Notes under the pieces: model-generated
Told to the model about the DNA's origin: nothing
Database searches by the model: none
What the model saw: only the letters and a program-made list of their open reading frames with translations
In this document: in pieces, positions 1-7,417 of the stretch
Layout: every line of letters starts with the position of its first letter
Numbering within the stretch: position 1 is the first letter of the stretch
Assembly: GCA_964593065.1 (NCBI GenBank)
Contig: CAZQGO010000002.1
Span: 62,001-126,000 of the forward strand
Origin: CAZQGO01 sp964593065
GTDB lineage: Bacteria > Oederibacteriota > JAAXVQ01
Direction of reading: 5' to 3'
Length of the DNA: 64,000 nucleotides
Position numbers and translations under genes: made by a program

Positions 1-150
1 CTACAACGGCAAGTAAAACGGCCTCTCCCGGAGGAACGCCTTTGTCTTCCTCCTCCGAGCCGCGCGGCCCGCGTCTTTTCGCGCCTCTGCGCAGGGCCAA
101 CCGGCTCGGCGTTTCGATCCGCGCAGTGAAACCCCCGAGACAAAACGCAT

Positions 151-591
151 TCAGGCAGGCAGGTGGCCGACTTCCTGTCGGTGGCAGTGTTCCAGGAAGG
201 TTTTGACCGGTTTGTGGCAATGATGATCGCGGATCAGAAATTCCACGCCGAAGCAGTACCCTTCCGCCTGGCGCGCCTCGCACCAGACCACCCGCGAGCG
301 AATGACGACCTGCATGGGCTTGCCGTGGCGCACATGGGTCAGGGGGCTGTTCCGGGCTTCGGGCGTGTGTTTCCGGGGAAGGTGGAAGGACACGATCAGG
401 GTTTCGCCCGCGCTGAGCCGGACCTGGCTGTTTAAGGCCAAACCGCCGGCGCCCAGATCGCGGGACATGCTTTCAAGGGTCTGCGCCAGTTTTCCGTCCC
501 GGATGGGGCTGCACCGTACCCCGACCTGCAAGGGAAAGCGGGGATGGCGGCGCCTCTCCAATTTACGCGCATTCGCTGGCCGCAACTTCAT
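151..591 (-). CDS. PilZ domain protein, paralog 1
   Basis: Short stand-alone PilZ protein of 146 residues, expected to be a cytoplasmic c-di-GMP effector. The arginine motif is visible as RRHPR near residue 15, and the second motif appears as DLGAGG, with Gly where canonical PilZ has Ser. A shared SRVVWC strand and a GVEF...FLE C-terminus match the three other PilZ proteins at 2539, 3056 and 3741. The ATG at 591 is chosen because GGAAAGGAAGG lies just upstream, and the open frame before it has no PilZ similarity. A very good promoter lies upstream at 701-729, so this gene seems to be transcribed on its own. The partner protein is not known. Confidence 0.85.
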   Translation of the reverse strand: MKLRPANARKLERRRHPRFPLQVGVRCSPIRDGKLAQTLESMSRDLGAGGLALNSQVRLSAGETLIVSFHLPRKHTPEARNSPLTHVRHGKPMQVVIRSRVVWCEARQAEGYCFGVEFLIRDHHCHKPVKTFLEHCHRQEVGHLPA

Positions 592-700
592 CGCCTTCCT
601 TTCCGTACCGGAGAAAGACCCCCAGCCGGCCGTTCCCCTCATTTTCGTAAGCGCGGCAGCCTTTCCGCCCACTTCCGGCGTGCGCGGGTCTGATGCAATT

Positions 701-729
701 ATTATAATTTCCCACCCCGGCAATGGCAA
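701..729 (-). promoter_or_regulatory. sigma70-type promoter for PilZ paralog 1
   Basis: On the minus strand there is a -35 TTGCCA (724-729), a 17-base spacer and a perfect -10 TATAAT (701-706). It lies about 110 bases upstream of the PilZ start at 591 and downstream of the stop of the 788-2536 gene. Confidence 0.7.
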
Positions 730-787
730 TCTTTTTTGCGTTCCGCCGCGTCCCGGAATGTGCCCGGGTCCGGACCGCCTCCTCGCA

Positions 788-2536
788 TCAAAATTCGGCC
801 TGAAACGACAACTGGTGCCGGCTGGCCAGCTCCCCCGGTTTCAGTGAGCCCGCCCAGCCCCAATCTCCGGGGATCATGACCCCCAGGTAGATGACCCGCA
901 GGTATTTTTCCGGCTGCCAGGAAAAACCGATACGGACTGCACCATATTGCCTGGTTCGGACCTCGGGTTCCGACCACGCAGAATCATCATAGGCATCGGC
1001 CGTACGGATGGTGGTCGTGGTCGTGCTCGTACCATCGTCATAGGTCCTCACGGTCTGCCCGAAGAATGAAGTTGACTTTCGATACAGCCGGCTGGTTTCC
1101 CAGAGCCGAATAAGTTGTACGCCCAAACAGAGCGATAGTGCCGGCCGGAGTTCGCAAACCAGGCCGAGCGGCAAGATCAGCCGCGTAACCGCGAGTCTGG
1201 CTTTCAAAGCGTAATCGGCCGAGGAAGTAAGGAGCTCCGTATAATCCTGCGTGGGATCCCCGGCGCCGTATTCCCGGCGGTAAACCTGAACATCGGAATA
1301 GGATTCATCGTTTTTTTCTTCGTCGAATTGAATAGAAACCAACAGCCCGGTTCCCAGTTTCCATTTCCGCCAAAGCCATTGGGCTTGCGCTTTTCCTTCG
1401 ACGAGGGAGCGGTTTCCCGCTCCGGCAAGTCCCCGCCGGGTTTCGGCGTGAGTGGTGTCCACTTGAGTGTACAAACCATTGGGATAGCTCCAGGTACTGA
1501 AATAATCTTTCACCCACAACTGATCCCAATAAGACCAGGGCACATATTCGTATCCCATGCGAACAACCGTTACCAGCGCGGGCGAAAGCGTATAGTTCAC
1601 CCCGGCCTGGGCGGAGAACCCCGGACCGTTGCCGGCGCTGGCATAAGGGTAATAGGTATCGGGAGTTTGCGGAACCAGGGTCAGAGGGTCAAAGCTGGGG
1701 ATGTTCTCCGCGTTCTGCCCCACTGGGGCAGTTTCAAACGGGACCGCATTCCCGGAACGGACCGAGAAAACGGGCCCGGCCTGGAAATCCACCTCCAGGC
1801 GCCGGGAGGATTGCCACTGTTTCCGGGTCCGGCCTCCGAAAATGAGCTGCCATTGACCCGTGCTGAACTCCCGGCGTTCTTCTTGAGGGGCCGTCCCGCC
1901 GCTCTGCACGCTCTGACGGTTCGCGGTTTCCCCCCGCCACAAAAGACCCACGCGCGTATCCAGGTTCGGAGCCGTGGTCAGGGAGCGCGCGAAATAAAAG
2001 ACGTCGTGGCTGTAGGCCTGCAGGGCCGGATACAACAACTGCGGAAAGGGCCGTTCTTTCAAGTCGTAGCTTTCCCGGAGGTAATAATACTGGCTTTCGT
2101 TATCCTGATAAAAATAAGCTTCCTGCTCGAGTTCCAAGCCCGGCACCATCGGCGCCAAGGCCGAGGCATCGAGCCGGCGTTCATCCCAGGAGCCCAGGAC
2201 ATACTCCGGGCCCAGGCCGCGGTCCGTGTCCGCGCTTTCCAGCAGGAATTGGCGGCCGCCGAGGAGATTGTAAACGCGGTCCCCGGTATCGTATAAATAG
2301 GTCCGCCGGCCCCAGAAAATATTGTTTCGGGCAGCGGGCACGTAAAAGGAAAAGGCCGCCAGCAGGCCCGGTGTCTCGTTGAAAAGACCCGCGGTGGGAT
2401 ACTCTGCCACGGCGGGACGGAAGGAGGCCGCCGCGGAGGCGGCGTGAAAGATGAGTCCCAGCCCCAGACCCGCGAGCAGAAACCACATCCGGGGGCACAT
2501 TTTTTGCCCCGCTGCGGAAGAAGCGGTGCAGGGCAT
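788..2536 (-). CDS. predicted outer-membrane beta-barrel protein, unknown function
   Basis: Protein of about 582 residues with a signal peptide (hydrophobic stretch ending ...FHAASAAA) and long alternating aromatic/polar segments rich in Tyr and Trp. The last residues, FQAEF, end in Phe, as is usual for outer-membrane barrels. I do not recognise a named family. It starts 2 bases after the stop of the upstream PilZ gene, so the two are probably co-transcribed and translationally coupled. The first ATG has no clear ribosome site; in-frame ATG codons at 2500 and 2488 would give a more usual signal peptide and are plausible true starts. Its position between PilZ genes suggests, by inference only, a surface function controlled with c-di-GMP signalling. 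Confidence 0.75.
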   Translation of the reverse strand: MPCTASSAAGQKMCPRMWFLLAGLGLGLIFHAASAAASFRPAVAEYPTAGLFNETPGLLAAFSFYVPAARNNIFWGRRTYLYDTGDRVYNLLGGRQFLLESADTDRGLGPEYVLGSWDERRLDASALAPMVPGLELEQEAYFYQDNESQYYYLRESYDLKERPFPQLLYPALQAYSHDVFYFARSLTTAPNLDTRVGLLWRGETANRQSVQSGGTAPQEERREFSTGQWQLIFGGRTRKQWQSSRRLEVDFQAGPVFSVRSGNAVPFETAPVGQNAENIPSFDPLTLVPQTPDTYYPYASAGNGPGFSAQAGVNYTLSPALVTVVRMGYEYVPWSYWDQLWVKDYFSTWSYPNGLYTQVDTTHAETRRGLAGAGNRSLVEGKAQAQWLWRKWKLGTGLLVSIQFDEEKNDESYSDVQVYRREYGAGDPTQDYTELLTSSADYALKARLAVTRLILPLGLVCELRPALSLCLGVQLIRLWETSRLYRKSTSFFGQTVRTYDDGTSTTTTTIRTADAYDDSAWSEPEVRTRQYGAVRIGFSWQPEKYLRVIYLGVMIPGDWGWAGSLKPGELASRHQLSFQAEF

Positions 2537-2538
2537 GG

Positions 2539-2958
2539 TCAGTTGTTTAATGCACCACTGGATTCGTCCGGCAGGTAGGAATCGAGGAAATTCTTGAATA
2601 AACGGCGGCTGTAGTGATTGATTTCCAGGAACTCGATCCCCAGTTTATAGCCTCGATCCTGGGGTTTGCACCAGGCCACGCGCGAGCGGGCAATCACCGG
2701 CAGGGACATCCGGTCCGCGGGCTTCTCGGCCTGCAAATGCCCCGGCAAAAAGAACGACACGATCATGCCGTCGCCGGCTTGGAGGGCCTTGTCGGACAAA
2801 ACCGCCAGGCCCCCGGCGCCCAAATTTTCGGATTGGCTGGAAAGGGCGTGAAAGATTCTGCCCTCCCGGATGGAGTTGCAGTGCACTCCGACGGTGATGG
2901 CGATTCGTTGGAAGCGGCGCCGTTCCTCGTTTTCAAACGGCAGGTTCTCACCCGGCAT
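2539..2958 (-). CDS. PilZ domain protein, paralog 2
   Basis: PilZ-only protein of 139 residues, presumed c-di-GMP-responsive and cytoplasmic. The first motif reads RRFQR, the second NLGAGG (Gly instead of Ser), followed by the shared SRVAWC strand and a GIEFLEI...FLD C-terminus. The ATG at 2958 has GGGGAGG six bases upstream, while the longer open frame before it encodes unrelated residues. The unknown outer-membrane protein follows after 2 bases. An extended -10 element (TGCTATACT) sits about 45 bases upstream of the start, so the pair may have its own promoter. Confidence 0.85.
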   Translation of the reverse strand: MPGENLPFENEERRRFQRIAITVGVHCNSIREGRIFHALSSQSENLGAGGLAVLSDKALQAGDGMIVSFFLPGHLQAEKPADRMSLPVIARSRVAWCKPQDRGYKLGIEFLEINHYSRRLFKNFLDSYLPDESSGALNN

Positions 2959-3002
2959 GGTCGACCTCCCCTGGTGGATGGAGTTGAAGCCGCCCGCCAC
3001 CA

Positions 3003-3011
3003 AGTATAGCA
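3003..3011 (-). promoter_or_regulatory. extended -10 element upstream of PilZ paralog 2
   Basis: TGCTATACT on the minus strand: TG, one base, then TATACT. No good -35 is present at 16-18 bases, which fits an extended -10 promoter. It lies 45 bases before the ATG at 2958. Confidence 0.4.
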
Positions 3012-3055
3012 CACCCGTGCCCGGCAGGCGGATCCGGGCGCGATCCCGGCCTGCG

Positions 3056-3517
3056 TCAAGCCCGGGTTCCGGCGCGCGGCGGCCTTCTTTTAATGGCCCG
3101 GTTGTCCGGGTCCAGGTAAAACTCGTCCAGGAACTGCTTGAAGGGTTTGCGGCTGCTGCCATCCACGTTGAGGAACTGCAACCCGACGCGATACTGGTTT
3201 TTTCCCAGGGTCCGGCACCAAGCCACGCTCGAAAGAATGAAAATGGACCAGTAGCGCTTCCGCCGGCGATGCGCGGATTTGCGCCGGCGCTTGATTTTGC
3301 AGGGCAGAAAAAGTGAAATCAGCAATTTCTGACCCCGGGCGATTTCCTCGGTACTGCGGATGGAAAGGCCGTGGGCGCCCAAATCCTCGGACAGGCTTTC
3401 GAATATATTCTGCATTTTTCCATCGCGCAGGGAGGTGTATTTCACGGTGATGGCGAGGGGCATGCGCGGATACAGGCGGCGTTCGGAATTGCTGACTTTT
3501 ATTTCCGCAGTCTCCAA
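3056..3517 (-). CDS. PilZ domain protein, paralog 3 (TTG start)
   Basis: PilZ-only protein of 153 residues. The first motif is RRLYPR (R-L-Y-P-R spacing), the second DLGAHG, again with Gly in place of Ser. The shared SSVAWC strand follows a basic insert (KRRRKSAHRRRKR), and the C-terminus is GLQFL...FLDEF. The start is a TTG at 3517: the only later ATG lies inside the arginine motif, and GGGGGAAG precedes the TTG. A separate promoter is visible at 3559-3587. The function of the basic insert is unknown; it could contact nucleic acid or a membrane. Confidence 0.83.
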   Translation of the reverse strand: METAEIKVSNSERRLYPRMPLAITVKYTSLRDGKMQNIFESLSEDLGAHGLSIRSTEEIARGQKLLISLFLPCKIKRRRKSAHRRRKRYWSIFILSSVAWCRTLGKNQYRVGLQFLNVDGSSRKPFKQFLDEFYLDPDNRAIKRRPPRAGTRA

Positions 3518-3558
3518 AGGCTTCTTCCCCCAAAAGTGTGCGGCCGGGATGAATGGAA

Positions 3559-3587
3559 AGATTACGCAATAAATGGATGGCAGTCAA
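3559..3587 (-). promoter_or_regulatory. promoter for PilZ paralog 3
   Basis: Minus-strand -35 TTGACT (3582-3587), 17-base spacer, -10 TAATCT (3559-3564), about 40 bases before the TTG start at 3517. The rest of 3588-3740 holds a perfect CGGCTGA/TCAGCCG hairpin without a T run and no gene. Confidence 0.5.
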
Positions 3588-3740
3588 GCGAAAAACCATG
3601 CGGGGTAGGTTTGGGCCACGGCTGATCTCAGCCGCGACGGCGGGCCGAGCTGAGGCCTTCCGGCCTTCATCCGGCACCGGCCGCCGGTCCCAGGCAAGTC
3701 CGGCAGCGGGAGGGCGTCATCGTGCAAGCCCTTTCGGAGA

Positions 3741-4178
3741 TTAATTGTACAAGTTCGATTTGCCCCAATCCATGCTTTGGGCGATCAGAAAGGCTTTCAA
3801 CTGCTGCCGGCTGTAGTTGTCCAATTCCAGAAACTCCACGCCGACACGATAGAATTTCTCCTGTGAAGGAGAGCACCAAACCACGCGCGAAACCACGGCC
3901 ACCTGAATGCAGTCCTCGTTGCCCAGACCACCACGATCTTCCTCCTCATTGGAACTCCGCCACGGCAGCCACAGGCTCAACATCAGCATTTCACCCACAG
4001 GCATGGCAATTTCGCTCATCAAACCCACGCCTCCAGCCCCGAGATCCTCGGTGCGGGATTCAAAAATCTGGGACACTTTTCCCCGGCTGACGAATTTAAA
4101 ATAAGCCTTTAATTTCAGAGGTTTTCTCGGATAACGGCGCCTGTCATTTAACCGTGAAAGGTTGGCACTGTCGGACAT
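3741..4178 (-). CDS. PilZ domain protein, paralog 4
   Basis: PilZ-only protein of about 145 residues. The first motif is RRYPR, the second DLGAGG, then SRVVWC and GVEFLELDNYS near the C-terminus. Two ATG codons are close together (4184 and 4178); the second is preferred because GAGGGT then lies at a normal distance, while it touches the first ATG directly. Like the other three copies it has no attached output domain. It lies downstream of the diguanylate cyclase at 4421-5341 but is separated from it by 240 AT-rich bases, so it is probably transcribed separately. Confidence 0.84.
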   Translation of the reverse strand: MSDSANLSRLNDRRRYPRKPLKLKAYFKFVSRGKVSQIFESRTEDLGAGGVGLMSEIAMPVGEMLMLSLWLPWRSSNEEEDRGGLGNEDCIQVAVVSRVVWCSPSQEKFYRVGVEFLELDNYSRQQLKAFLIAQSMDWGKSNLYN

Positions 4179-4184
4179 TTTCAT

Positions 4185-4420
4185 ACCCTCATGATTTGTC
4201 TAACAGTTAGTATCGGGAACTCCGGAAAAATATTAAGTGTTATTTAACAATTAACCTCACCTAATAATACTATAACAAATTTTCGCCTTGATTTCATTCA
4301 AAAAATAATATTTCAAAGGCATGATGTATAAAAACAAGTTGGATGCCCTGCAAATTTTTATAGGCAATATTCCCGAGTTACTTAGCCACCATTGGTTTCT
4401 TTTTAAGTTGATGAATTGTG
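4185..4420 (-). promoter_or_regulatory. AT-rich intergenic region with probable promoter
   Basis: This stretch is much richer in A and T than its surroundings and contains no credible gene. A minus-strand TATAGT (4269-4274) is a possible -10 for the PilZ gene at 4178, with ATGAAA 16 bases upstream as a poor -35. An inverted repeat ACCATTG...CAATGGT with a long loop lies just after the upstream gene's stop. Neither is strong. Confidence 0.35.
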
Positions 4421-5341
4421 TCAGCAATGGTTTGACCCCAAAACCAACTTGTTTTTTCCAAGTTGTTTGGCTCGCAGGAGGGCCTGATCCGCCCGGCGCA
4501 CCAGTTCCTCGGGCTCTTCCGTATTCTTGTTGCCGAAGGCCGCCGCTCCCAGGGATACGGTAATTTTCCTGTTCCGGTCTTTTACGAGCAAGCGGGCCTG
4601 TTCCACGCGCTGGCGCAATCGCTCGCCCACCACCTCGGCCCCGCCCAAATCCGTCTGGGGCAGGATAATGAGAAATTCCTCGCCGCCGTAGCGCACGACC
4701 AGGTCCACGACCCGGTTCGCGTTTTTCAGCAGCAAAGCGATTTCCTGGAGGCAGGCGTCTCCCTGGATATGCCCGTAGGCGTCGTTGACGTCCTTGAAGT
4801 CGTCGATATCCAGCAGAATGCAGGCCAGCGGGTACTGATACCGACGGGCGCGGACGACTTCCTCCTGCAGGCGCTCCTGGAGGAAACGCCGGTTGTACAA
4901 ACCCGTCAAGGGATCCGTCATGGAGAGCTCGGATAAGCGCCGATTGCTGCGGCGCAGACGCTCCTGTTCGGTTTTGATCCGGAGTACGGTTTCGACGCGC
5001 GCCAAGAGTTCCTCCAGGTCAAAGGGCTTGGTGATGTAATCGTAGCCGCCCATTCTCAACCCGACCACCTTGCTGGTGGTCTCTCCCCGGACCGTGACGA
5101 AAATCACGGGCAGGTTTCTGAGCGCGGGATTTTCCTTGAATCCCTTCAGCACTTCGTACCCGTTCAACTTGGGCATGATGACGTCGAGCAGGACCAGGTC
5201 GGGTTTGACGTTCCGGACCATCTGCAAGGCCTGCTCGCCATCCCGGGCCCAGAGCAGGGTGAAGCCCTTGTTTTCCAAAACGGTTTTGATTAATTCCGCC
5301 GTTCCCTCGTCATCCTCAGCCACGAGAATGGTCTCGGCCAT
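4421..5341 (-). CDS. response regulator with GGDEF domain (diguanylate cyclase)
   Basis: 306-residue protein of the receiver-GGDEF (PleD/WspR-like) type that makes c-di-GMP in response to phosphorylation. The receiver domain covers residues 1-120, with acidic residues near position 10, phosphoacceptor D53 (LLDVIMP) and K105 (TKPFD). The GGDEF domain covers about 140-302, with active site GGEEF at 219-223. An inhibitory-site motif RVVD sits at 210-213, exactly five residues before it, so product inhibition is expected. The start at 5341 has AAGGAGG upstream. No dedicated histidine kinase is adjacent. The PilZ proteins downstream are natural candidate readers of its product. Confidence 0.95.
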   Translation of the reverse strand: MAETILVAEDDEGTAELIKTVLENKGFTLLWARDGEQALQMVRNVKPDLVLLDVIMPKLNGYEVLKGFKENPALRNLPVIFVTVRGETTSKVVGLRMGGYDYITKPFDLEELLARVETVLRIKTEQERLRRSNRRLSELSMTDPLTGLYNRRFLQERLQEEVVRARRYQYPLACILLDIDDFKDVNDAYGHIQGDACLQEIALLLKNANRVVDLVVRYGGEEFLIILPQTDLGGAEVVGERLRQRVEQARLLVKDRNRKITVSLGAAAFGNKNTEEPEELVRRADQALLRAKQLGKNKLVLGSNHC

Positions 5342-5379
5342 GGCGGGCCTCCTTGCGCGTGATGGGCGGGTCAGCCGCG

Positions 5380-5402
5380 GAGGACGGAGTCGCCCCGTCC
5401 TC
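5380..5402 (-). promoter_or_regulatory. hairpin in the leader of the receiver-GGDEF gene
   Basis: Perfect 8-bp inverted repeat GAGGACGG ... CCGTCCTC with a 7-base loop, about 40 bases upstream of the start at 5341 and after the stop of the preceding gene. There is no T run, so it is not a typical intrinsic terminator. It may stabilise or regulate the message. Confidence 0.35.
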
Positions 5403-5439
5403 TCCCGGAGCGTTTCTCCCGGCGGCGAGGCGGTTCAGG

Positions 5440-6279
5440 TTACACTTTGTTCTTGCCGGAGCTGAGCCAGGGCTTGTTGGTCCCGAAACGGGTCAACAGG
5501 ATCGCACCCAGGCCGGGGAGGGTGGCGATAAAATACAACATGCCCCCGGCCAAGGGGAGAAAGTGGATGATTTTCAGAAGCAGGATGCCTACCACCACGG
5601 TCGCCGCCGGGGACAGTTTGTGCGAGATTCGCTGACCGATGAGGTAGGCCATGACCGTGATGCCGAACCAATGGGCCACGAGGAAAAACAGGATCAAAGC
5701 GAGGGAAATCGGCAGGCCGAACAGGGTCACGGCGAAGCCGATGGCCAGCGGAATCAGGACCACGGTCGCCAGCAGACCGACCAGGCTCGAGGTGACCAGA
5801 TCCGCGGCTGTTTCCCTCCCGGCCAGGCGGATCTGCTGGGGCCACATCCAGACCAGGAAGACCGCCAACCCGGCCATCAGCACTGCGGTCAGGATTTTGT
5901 ACAAGAGCCCGAGAAGCATGAGCCGGCCCAGGGCGAAATACGGCAGGGATTTCCAGCCGATCTTTCCGCCGACCTCCACCTTGGACCCGTTCACCCTGGC
6001 GCCCGGGTCAACCTGGATGGCCCCGCCCAGGCAGATCACGTCCCCTCCGACCCAGGAGCTTGGCTGCAGGTGGATTTTTCCCAGGATCACCACCACGTTG
6101 TGTTCAACCCGGCCCCCGATCTCCGCCGAGCCCTTGATCACAACCACCTCGCTGGATTTTTCCCCCGGGGGAACAATGGCGTTTTCCCCGATTCGCAGAA
6201 TATTGCCGGCCTGCGCCCGCAGCGGAAGCAGGCAGAACCAGGCCAGGCCCAAAACCGCCAAATATTTGCCGCGCACCAC
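5440..6279 (-). CDS. membrane protein with secreted bactofilin-like domain (GTG start)
   Basis: 279-residue protein. Residues 1-24 form a signal peptide (LLPLRAQA), followed at about 25-105 by short repeating beta segments such as GSAEIGG, VGGDVICLGG and VNGSKVEVGG. These resemble the right-handed beta-helix of bactofilins (polymer-forming family). About five hydrophobic segments follow to the C-terminus. Ordinary bactofilins are cytoplasmic, so a secreted copy joined to a membrane region is a different arrangement. The GTG at 6279 is chosen because GAGGAGGG precedes it and no in-frame ATG lies near. It is probably co-transcribed with the diguanylate cyclase that follows. Confidence 0.75.
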   Translation of the reverse strand: MVRGKYLAVLGLAWFCLLPLRAQAGNILRIGENAIVPPGEKSSEVVVIKGSAEIGGRVEHNVVVILGKIHLQPSSWVGGDVICLGGAIQVDPGARVNGSKVEVGGKIGWKSLPYFALGRLMLLGLLYKILTAVLMAGLAVFLVWMWPQQIRLAGRETAADLVTSSLVGLLATVVLIPLAIGFAVTLFGLPISLALILFFLVAHWFGITVMAYLIGQRISHKLSPAATVVVGILLLKIIHFLPLAGGMLYFIATLPGLGAILLTRFGTNKPWLSSGKNKV

Positions 6280-6353
6280 AGTGTTCCCTCCTCTGCCGGA
6301 TCTGCGGCCAGCCGCGAATTTTCCATGTTTTTCGCAAGGCCGCACTCCTCTTA

Positions 6354-6395
6354 AGCCTAGCGTTAAATATTTTTTTTCGCAAGAAAATACTTGCG
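6354..6395 (-). promoter_or_regulatory. promoter with overlapping inverted repeat, bactofilin-like gene
   Basis: Minus-strand -35 TTGCGA (6377-6382), 17-base spacer containing an A run, and a weak -10 TAGGCT (6354-6359). A perfect inverted repeat CGCAAG/CTTGCG (6378-6383 and 6390-6395, 6-base loop) covers the -35. The half-site CTTGCGAAAAA recurs at about 6328-6338, between promoter and gene. This looks like a possible operator; no regulator is known. Confidence 0.45.
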
Positions 6396-6427
6396 TTATT
6401 CCGGGCGGACCCACCCTTTGCCGGATA

Positions 6428-7417
6428 TTACTTCCCGGGAACGGCGGCCGGCAAATCGCGCCAGCGCCGGCAAGCGACCGCGTGTCCCGTCTCCACGGGC
6501 AGCAGCTCATTGTCATATTCCCGGCAAGGCGCTTCCCGGTACAGGCAGCGGCTATAAAAACGGCAGCCGGATTCCGGATTGACGGGAGTGGGCGGTTCCC
6601 CCCGCAGGACCGCCCTCTGCCGGCCGCGTCCGGGTTGCAGGCGCGGCAAGGCCGCGAACAACGCCCGGGAATAGGGATGGCGCGGGGCCCGAAACAGGCT
6701 TTCGACGGCGGCAATCTCCATGATCCGGCCCAAATACATGATCAAGACGCGGTCGGAGAGATAGCCCACCACGCGCAGATCGTGCGAGATGAAGACCAGC
6801 GCCACGTGCAGACGGGCCTGCAGATCCAGAATCAGATTCAGAATTTGCGCCTGGATGGAAACGTCCAGCGAGGACAAGGGCTCATCCGCCACGATCAGGT
6901 CCGGTTCCATGGCCAAGGTTCGCGCCAACCCCAAGCGTTGCTTCTGGCCCCCGGAGAGCTGATGCGGATAACGTTCCAGCAGTTCCGGTCCCAGACCCAC
7001 GAGTTCCATCAGCCGGAGCACGCCGTGGGCATCTGCCGCCTTTCCCAACAGTCGCAACGGTTCAGCCAAGGTGCGCCGCAGCGTGAACCGCGGATTCAGG
7101 CTCCCCTGGGGATCCTGGAAAACGGGCTGGAAACGCCTGCGCATTTTCCGCAGGGATTTGGCATTCAGGCGTTGGAGGCTGTCCCCCGAAAACACGACCT
7201 CCCCGCGCGTGGGTTCCTCCAGGCGGCACAGCAGCCTCGCCAGCGTGCTTTTACCGCAACCCGATTCGCCCGCCAAGCCGAGGATCTCGCCGGCTTTCAC
7301 TTCGAAATTCACCCGGTCCAACGCGACCAGCGTTCGGGGACGAGAAAACAATCCCCTTCTCCTGAGGCGGTAATCCCGCCCGAGGTTGTTCACCTTCAGC
7401 AGGGGCGCCTCAGACAT
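6428..7417 (-). CDS. oppF: oligopeptide ABC transporter ATPase, OppF-type
   Basis: 329-residue ATPase of the OppF/DppF class, which energises peptide import at the inner membrane with OppD. Walker A is GESGCGKST at about 50-58, signature LSGGQ is in HQLSGGQKQR, and Walker B is DLIVADEP. The C-terminal extension with the Cys motif (CRFYSRCLYREAPC) is typical of the Opp/Dpp subfamily. The ATG at 7417 overlaps the end of oppD by 8 bases and is followed directly by recognisable ATPase sequence; the longer open frame reads unrelated residues. It is the last gene of the run OppA, FAH, OppB, OppC, OppD, OppF. The transported substrate could be another peptide or a sugar. Confidence 0.9.
   Translation of the reverse strand: MSEAPLLKVNNLGRDYRLRRRGLFSRPRTLVALDRVNFEVKAGEILGLAGESGCGKSTLARLLCRLEEPTRGEVVFSGDSLQRLNAKSLRKMRRRFQPVFQDPQGSLNPRFTLRRTLAEPLRLLGKAADAHGVLRLMELVGLGPELLERYPHQLSGGQKQRLGLARTLAMEPDLIVADEPLSSLDVSIQAQILNLILDLQARLHVALVFISHDLRVVGYLSDRVLIMYLGRIMEIAAVESLFRAPRHPYSRALFAALPRLQPGRGRQRAVLRGEPPTPVNPESGCRFYSRCLYREAPCREYDNELLPVETGHAVACRRWRDLPAAVPGK

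Noticed and set aside
1..150. Possible start of another gene downstream of the first PilZ gene
   Set aside because: A GGAGGAGG sequence occurs on the minus strand, but no start codon with a continuing frame follows before the window edge.
4321..4563. 80-codon plus-strand open frame
   Set aside because: It runs from an AT-rich spacer into the antisense of the GGDEF gene and shows no conserved features.
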